Below the pieces are notes generated by a model that did not search any database, was not told where the DNA came from, and saw only the letters and a list, made by a program, of their open reading frames with translations. DNA of 6,072 nt. Source: an uncultured Spartobacteria bacterium. GTDB lineage: Bacteria > Verrucomicrobiota > Verrucomicrobiae > Chthoniobacterales > UBA6821. Shown piece by piece: positions 5,867 to 6,072 of this stretch. A program made the translations under genes and the position numbers. The stretch is taken from the NCBI GenBank assembly GCA_903919105.1, contig CAIXGT010000250.1:1-6072 (forward strand), written 5' to 3'. Every line of letters begins with the position of its first letter. The first letter of the stretch is position 1.

Positions 5867-6072
5867 ATGAAGTTTCTTCTCTGCAACGCGCGACTGATCC
5901 TGACTCCCGGAGAGGAGATTCTCCACGGATGGTTGCTGGTGGAGGAAGGGAGAATCAAGGCCATCGGCTCGCATGATGAGGAACCTGCTGGTTGCGATAA
6001 CGTGATCGATTGTGACGGTGATTATCTCGCTCCTGGTCTGGTGGATATCCACTGCCACGGAGCCGTGGGACG
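5867..6072 (+). CDS. nagA: N-acetylglucosamine-6-phosphate deacetylase-like amidohydrolase (5' part only)
   Basis: Only the first 68 codons are in the window; the frame is open to the edge. The translated start (MKFLLCNARLILTPGEEI) gives the small beta-sandwich of amidohydrolases, followed by LAPGLVDIHCHG (54-65), the first metal-binding strand with the HxH pair His62 and His64. The PG-(L/F)-(V/I)-DIH-HG wording fits NagA of the B. subtilis type, where both histidines are kept; E. coli NagA lacks this pair. NagA turns GlcNAc-6-phosphate into glucosamine-6-phosphate and acetate in the cytoplasm. The gene starts 15 bp after galT and is probably in the same operon. An in-frame GTG at 5861 is an alternative start; the GGAG touching the ATG is too close to serve as a normal ribosome site. 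With the catalytic domain missing, another amidohydrolase (e.g. dihydroorotase-like) remains possible. Confidence 0.72.
   Translation, partial: MKFLLCNARLILTPGEEILHGWLLVEEGRIKAIGSHDEEPAGCDNVIDCDGDYLAPGLVDIHCHGAVG

Noticed and set aside
5816..6058. 80-codon open frame on the - strand across the galT-nagA junction
   Set aside because: It overlaps two well-supported + strand genes and has no domain features.
1..6072. CRISPR array, tRNA, rRNA or phage or defence genes
   Set aside because: No regularly spaced repeat set beyond the two-copy repeat, no cloverleaf or rRNA-like stretch, and every long credible frame is a metabolic or transport gene.

Overview
The window (about 6 kb, moderately GC-rich) is a bacterial sugar-uptake and sugar-kinase locus. 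Codon usage, the SSS transporter subfamily and the near absence of Shine-Dalgarno sequences (start codons follow pyrimidine-rich or A/C-rich leaders) suggest a member of the Planctomycetota-Verrucomicrobiota-Chlamydiota group, most likely Verrucomicrobiota. This is inferred from style and protein resemblance; there is no phylogenetic marker in the window.

Layout: positions 1-233 hold no gene but are rich in structure: a nested palindrome (6-57), a 40-nt G-free A/C tract (79-118), two copies of a 24-nt direct repeat (121-169) and a pyrimidine-rich leader. Then come, on the + strand, a 650-residue sodium/solute symporter (234-2186) and a 63-residue two-helix membrane protein (2254-2445). Converging on them is a ROK-family sugar kinase on the - strand (2483-3448). 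A 90-bp divergent gap separates this kinase from a second + strand operon: a divergent galactokinase (3539-4789), a textbook class I galactose-1-phosphate uridylyltransferase abutting it with zero spacing (4790-5851), and the first 68 codons of an amidohydrolase that looks like N-acetylglucosamine-6-phosphate deacetylase (5867 to the window edge).

How the genes may work together: the symporter would import a sugar or glycoside. GalK and GalT would convert galactose to galactose 1-phosphate and then to UDP-galactose (GalE is not in the window). The ROK kinase could phosphorylate a hexose or N-acetylhexosamine, and the NagA-like enzyme would deacetylate GlcNAc-6-phosphate. Having both Leloir enzymes and an amino-sugar deacetylase in one locus suggests use of glycans that contain galactose and GlcNAc (LacNAc- or lacto-N-biose-type), although no glycoside hydrolase is visible here.

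No CRISPR array, RNA gene, phage gene or clearly novel multi-gene system was found. The most interesting points are the small membrane protein behind the symporter, the altered phosphate-binding loop of the galactokinase, the symporter's large polar insertion and altered sodium-site residue, and the repeat-rich leader that may be the scar of a mobile element.
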